Below, one piece after another: positions 62,139 through 64,000 of a DNA stretch of 64,000 nucleotides. This DNA comes from Winogradskyella helgolandensis (GTDB lineage: Bacteria; Bacteroidota; Bacteroidia; Flavobacteriales; Flavobacteriaceae), in NCBI RefSeq assembly GCF_013404085.1, contig NZ_JABFHO010000002.1, positions 124,001 to 188,000 of the forward strand, in the 5' to 3' direction. How positions within the stretch are numbered: position 1 is the first letter of the stretch; each line of letters opens with the position of its first letter. The translations under genes and the position numbers were made by a program. Below the pieces are notes generated by a model. It did no database searches, had not been told where the DNA came from, and saw only the letters and a list, made by a program, of their open reading frames with translations.

Positions 62139-64000
62139 TTACAAATTAAATGGCAACTGAAGATGCACACCAAATCCGTTTTCAGTCTTAAATTCTATAT
62201 CTCCTTTTAATTTTTCAGCACGCATTGCCATATTAGATAAGCCTAAACCGGTTGACTTATAACTCTCCTTTTTACTTCCATTATCTTTAATGGTAAACTC
62301 ACAACCCTTGAACGTATTAGTTAAAGCTATTTTGACATGTGTCGCATCAGAATGCCTTAACACATTGGTTATGGACTCTTTATATATCAAAAATATATCC
62401 TGCTTAGTCTGTGCTGTTAACTTTCTACTAGGATTTCTAATACTTGAGCTATCTATTTGAAACGCGATGTCTTTTGGTAACAATAACTCTTCTGCTAACT
62501 CGTGCATACGCTCAATTAAATCATTAACCGTTTCACGCCTACTATCAATACTCCATACCAGATCTCGCATCTGTGAAATGGCATTTCTGCTAATTCCTGC
62601 AATCTTTTGAAGTTTCAATTTATCGGCTTCACTGGCATTAATTTCCATAAGTTCGGTTTGCATGGCTAAACCGGACAACAGTGACCCAACATCGTCGTGT
62701 AAATCACTAGATATTTTAGTCCGAAGACGTTCCATGGCCAAAGCTTGCTTAAATCTATATCTAAAAATGGAGTACATGATAGCTATAACTGCTAATATCG
62801 CCAATGCTATAAACCACCATTTCTTATAAAATATTTGTTTAACCGTAATCGGAATGGACAAAATTGAAGGACTTTCATTGCCTCTTGAATCTTTACCTTT
62901 TACGTTTAATACGTAATCTCCTGCCGGCAATTTGTTATATCGGATTGAAGAACTATTTCCATGATAAAACCAACGATTTTCAAAACCTTCTAATTTTGTG
63001 CTATATGTATTTTTATTATTTTGAAAATAGCTTGGCATTGTCCAGTTGACCTCAAAATATTGATCATAAGGTGAAATTTCTAAAGTTGATAATTTAGTTT
63101 GATTAAAATCAGTTTTAAAATCAGTTTTAGTTTTGCTATTGTAACCTGAAAACTCTGTAAATCGCATATTTGGTGTCTCAGATTGCTTTAGAACTTCGTT
63201 TGGTTTAAACTTATTCAATCCGTTCATGCCGCCAAAGTAAAAATTCCCATTACTATCTTTATAGAACGACGAATAGTTAAATTCAAAATGTGTGAGTCCA
63301 TCTTCAGCATAAAAATTCTGAAACACTTCTGTGGTTGGGTTAAAATAGCATAAACCATTGTAAGTACTAATCCACATATTTTGATTATCGTCAAATAAAA
63401 AACCAACAACATTATTATCTGGCAAACCATTATTTTTAGTAAAAGTTTTTATCGTTTTTCCATCTGCTGATAAGTAATTTAGACCACCACCATAGGTGCC
63501 AATCCATGTATTCCCCTCTAAATCTTCATCAACAGCCAGAATATAATTTCGTGAAATTCTCGGATTAGTGTCTTTAGAAAATTGGTTTTCAACACCGCCA
63601 TTCATATTAACTTTTAGCAAGCCATCACTGCGTGTACCAATCCATATAACACCATCTGTTTTACTTTCCTTAAAGAATCTAAAATCAGTAAAATCATTTT
63701 CTATATTCTTATTTTCAAATGGCATACTATACGCTTCGGTTTCAGGATTAAATAATATAAGTTGAGACAAACTCTGTCCGAATAATAATTTTCCATTTCT
63801 GAGTTTTATTATTGGATTTTGACTCCTTAAATTTATACTAGATTTAAACTCATCATAAATCTTAGTTGCTCCAGTTTCTAGATTAATTTTCATTAAGCCC
63901 AGACCTAAAGTGAATGCATTTTTTTTATTGTCATCTAGCGCATAAAAAATAGATACGTATTGCGAAATTTCTAAAGCGTTTTTTTTAAGATTTAGATGTA
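62139..64000 (-). CDS. Propeller sensor histidine kinase, NarX-type (partial, runs off window)
   Basis: The reading frame is open through the last base (upstream codons continue LDDNKKNAFTLGLGL before the first visible ATG at 63893), so the 5' part lies outside the window. Visible: C-terminal blades of a propeller (GNTWIGTYGGGLNYL, NMWISTYNGLCYF), Y_Y_Y domain, membrane helix (WWFIALAILAVIAIMY), HisKA_3 with the histidine in SSDLHDDVGSLLSG, and HATPase with NVLRHSDAT and GLGLSNM. Partner of the LuxR-type regulator downstream. The third propeller sensor in 23 kb. Confidence 0.93.
   Translation of the reverse strand, partial: HLNLKKNALEISQYVSIFYALDDNKKNAFTLGLGLMKINLETGATKIYDEFKSSINLRSQNPIIKLRNGKLLFGQSLSQLILFNPETEAYSMPFENKNIENDFTDFRFFKESKTDGVIWIGTRSDGLLKVNMNGGVENQFSKDTNPRISRNYILAVDEDLEGNTWIGTYGGGLNYLSADGKTIKTFTKNNGLPDNNVVGFLFDDNQNMWISTYNGLCYFNPTTEVFQNFYAEDGLTHFEFNYSSFYKDSNGNFYFGGMNGLNKFKPNEVLKQSETPNMRFTEFSGYNSKTKTDFKTDFNQTKLSTLEISPYDQYFEVNWTMPSYFQNNKNTYSTKLEGFENRWFYHGNSSSIRYNKLPAGDYVLNVKGKDSRGNESPSILSIPITVKQIFYKKWWFIALAILAVIAIMYSIFRYRFKQALAMERLRTKISSDLHDDVGSLLSGLAMQTELMEINASEADKLKLQKIAGISRNAISQMRDLVWSIDSRRETVNDLIERMHELAEELLLPKDIAFQIDSSSIRNPSRKLTAQTKQDIFLIYKESITNVLRHSDATHVKIALTNTFKGCEFTIKDNGSKKESYKSTGLGLSNMAMRAEKLKGDIEFKTENGFGVHLQLPFNL

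Overview
The window looks like a chromosomal stretch of a marine-type member of the Flavobacteriaceae (Bacteroidota). The DNA is strongly AT-rich (estimated by eye). Promoters carry the Bacteroidota -7 element TAnnTTTG, and one upstream of gpmI has TTTG-N19-TAnnTTTG. Shine-Dalgarno sites are mostly absent, and several secreted proteins end in type IX secretion (T9SS) sorting domains. Families typical of the group occur (DUF6090, DUF6702, carboxypeptidase-like regulatory domains, Cys-less zinc-ribbon protein). No rRNA, tRNA, insertion sequence, prophage or CRISPR array was seen.

Region 1 (1-12100) is mostly housekeeping: lipA overlapping a type I gap gene, a TPR hybrid histidine kinase, lpxK, a Nif3-family protein with a coiled-coil partner, msrA, a few small secreted or unknown proteins, and a membrane histidine kinase. 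Region 2 (12258-20400) is a plus-strand kynurenine / 3-hydroxyanthranilate catabolic cluster (kynU, kmo, 2-aminomuconate deaminase, 2-aminomuconic semialdehyde dehydrogenase, a membrane protein, an atypical SDR, 3-hydroxyanthranilate dioxygenase, ACMS decarboxylase). It converts kynurenine to a 4-oxalocrotonate-level intermediate. Tryptophan 2,3-dioxygenase is not in the window. Its intergenic gaps are full of short palindromic elements. Region 3 (20442-37650) holds an O-methyltransferase, a HipA-like kinase/DUF3037 pair, secreted peptidases, tatA, three tandem secreted paralogues, pepE, gpmI, map and assorted small enzymes.

Region 4 (37796-58953) is the most interesting part. It is almost entirely on the minus strand and contains two related modules. 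Each has a beta-propeller/Y_Y_Y sensor kinase, a LytTR response regulator, and a set of secreted proteins (lipoproteins, leucine-rich-repeat proteins, T9SS cargo). Seven of the secreted-protein genes are preceded by direct repeats with an exact 21-bp period, the geometry expected of LytTR-domain operators. Module A (37796-44510) uses repeats of the type TACCATTCA. Module B (44806-58953) uses repeats of the type AGAAGTTGA, placed exactly 26 bp upstream of an identical -7-like element at five successive genes. Three T9SS genes of module B look like cassettes: similar operator, promoter, sorting domain and terminator around different passenger domains. My inference is two insulated sensor-to-surface-protein regulons that arose by duplication.

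Region 5 (59045-64000) has apbE with a small conserved neighbour, a DUF4846 protein, and a third two-component pair (LuxR-type regulator and a propeller sensor kinase). The kinase gene runs off the right edge of the window.
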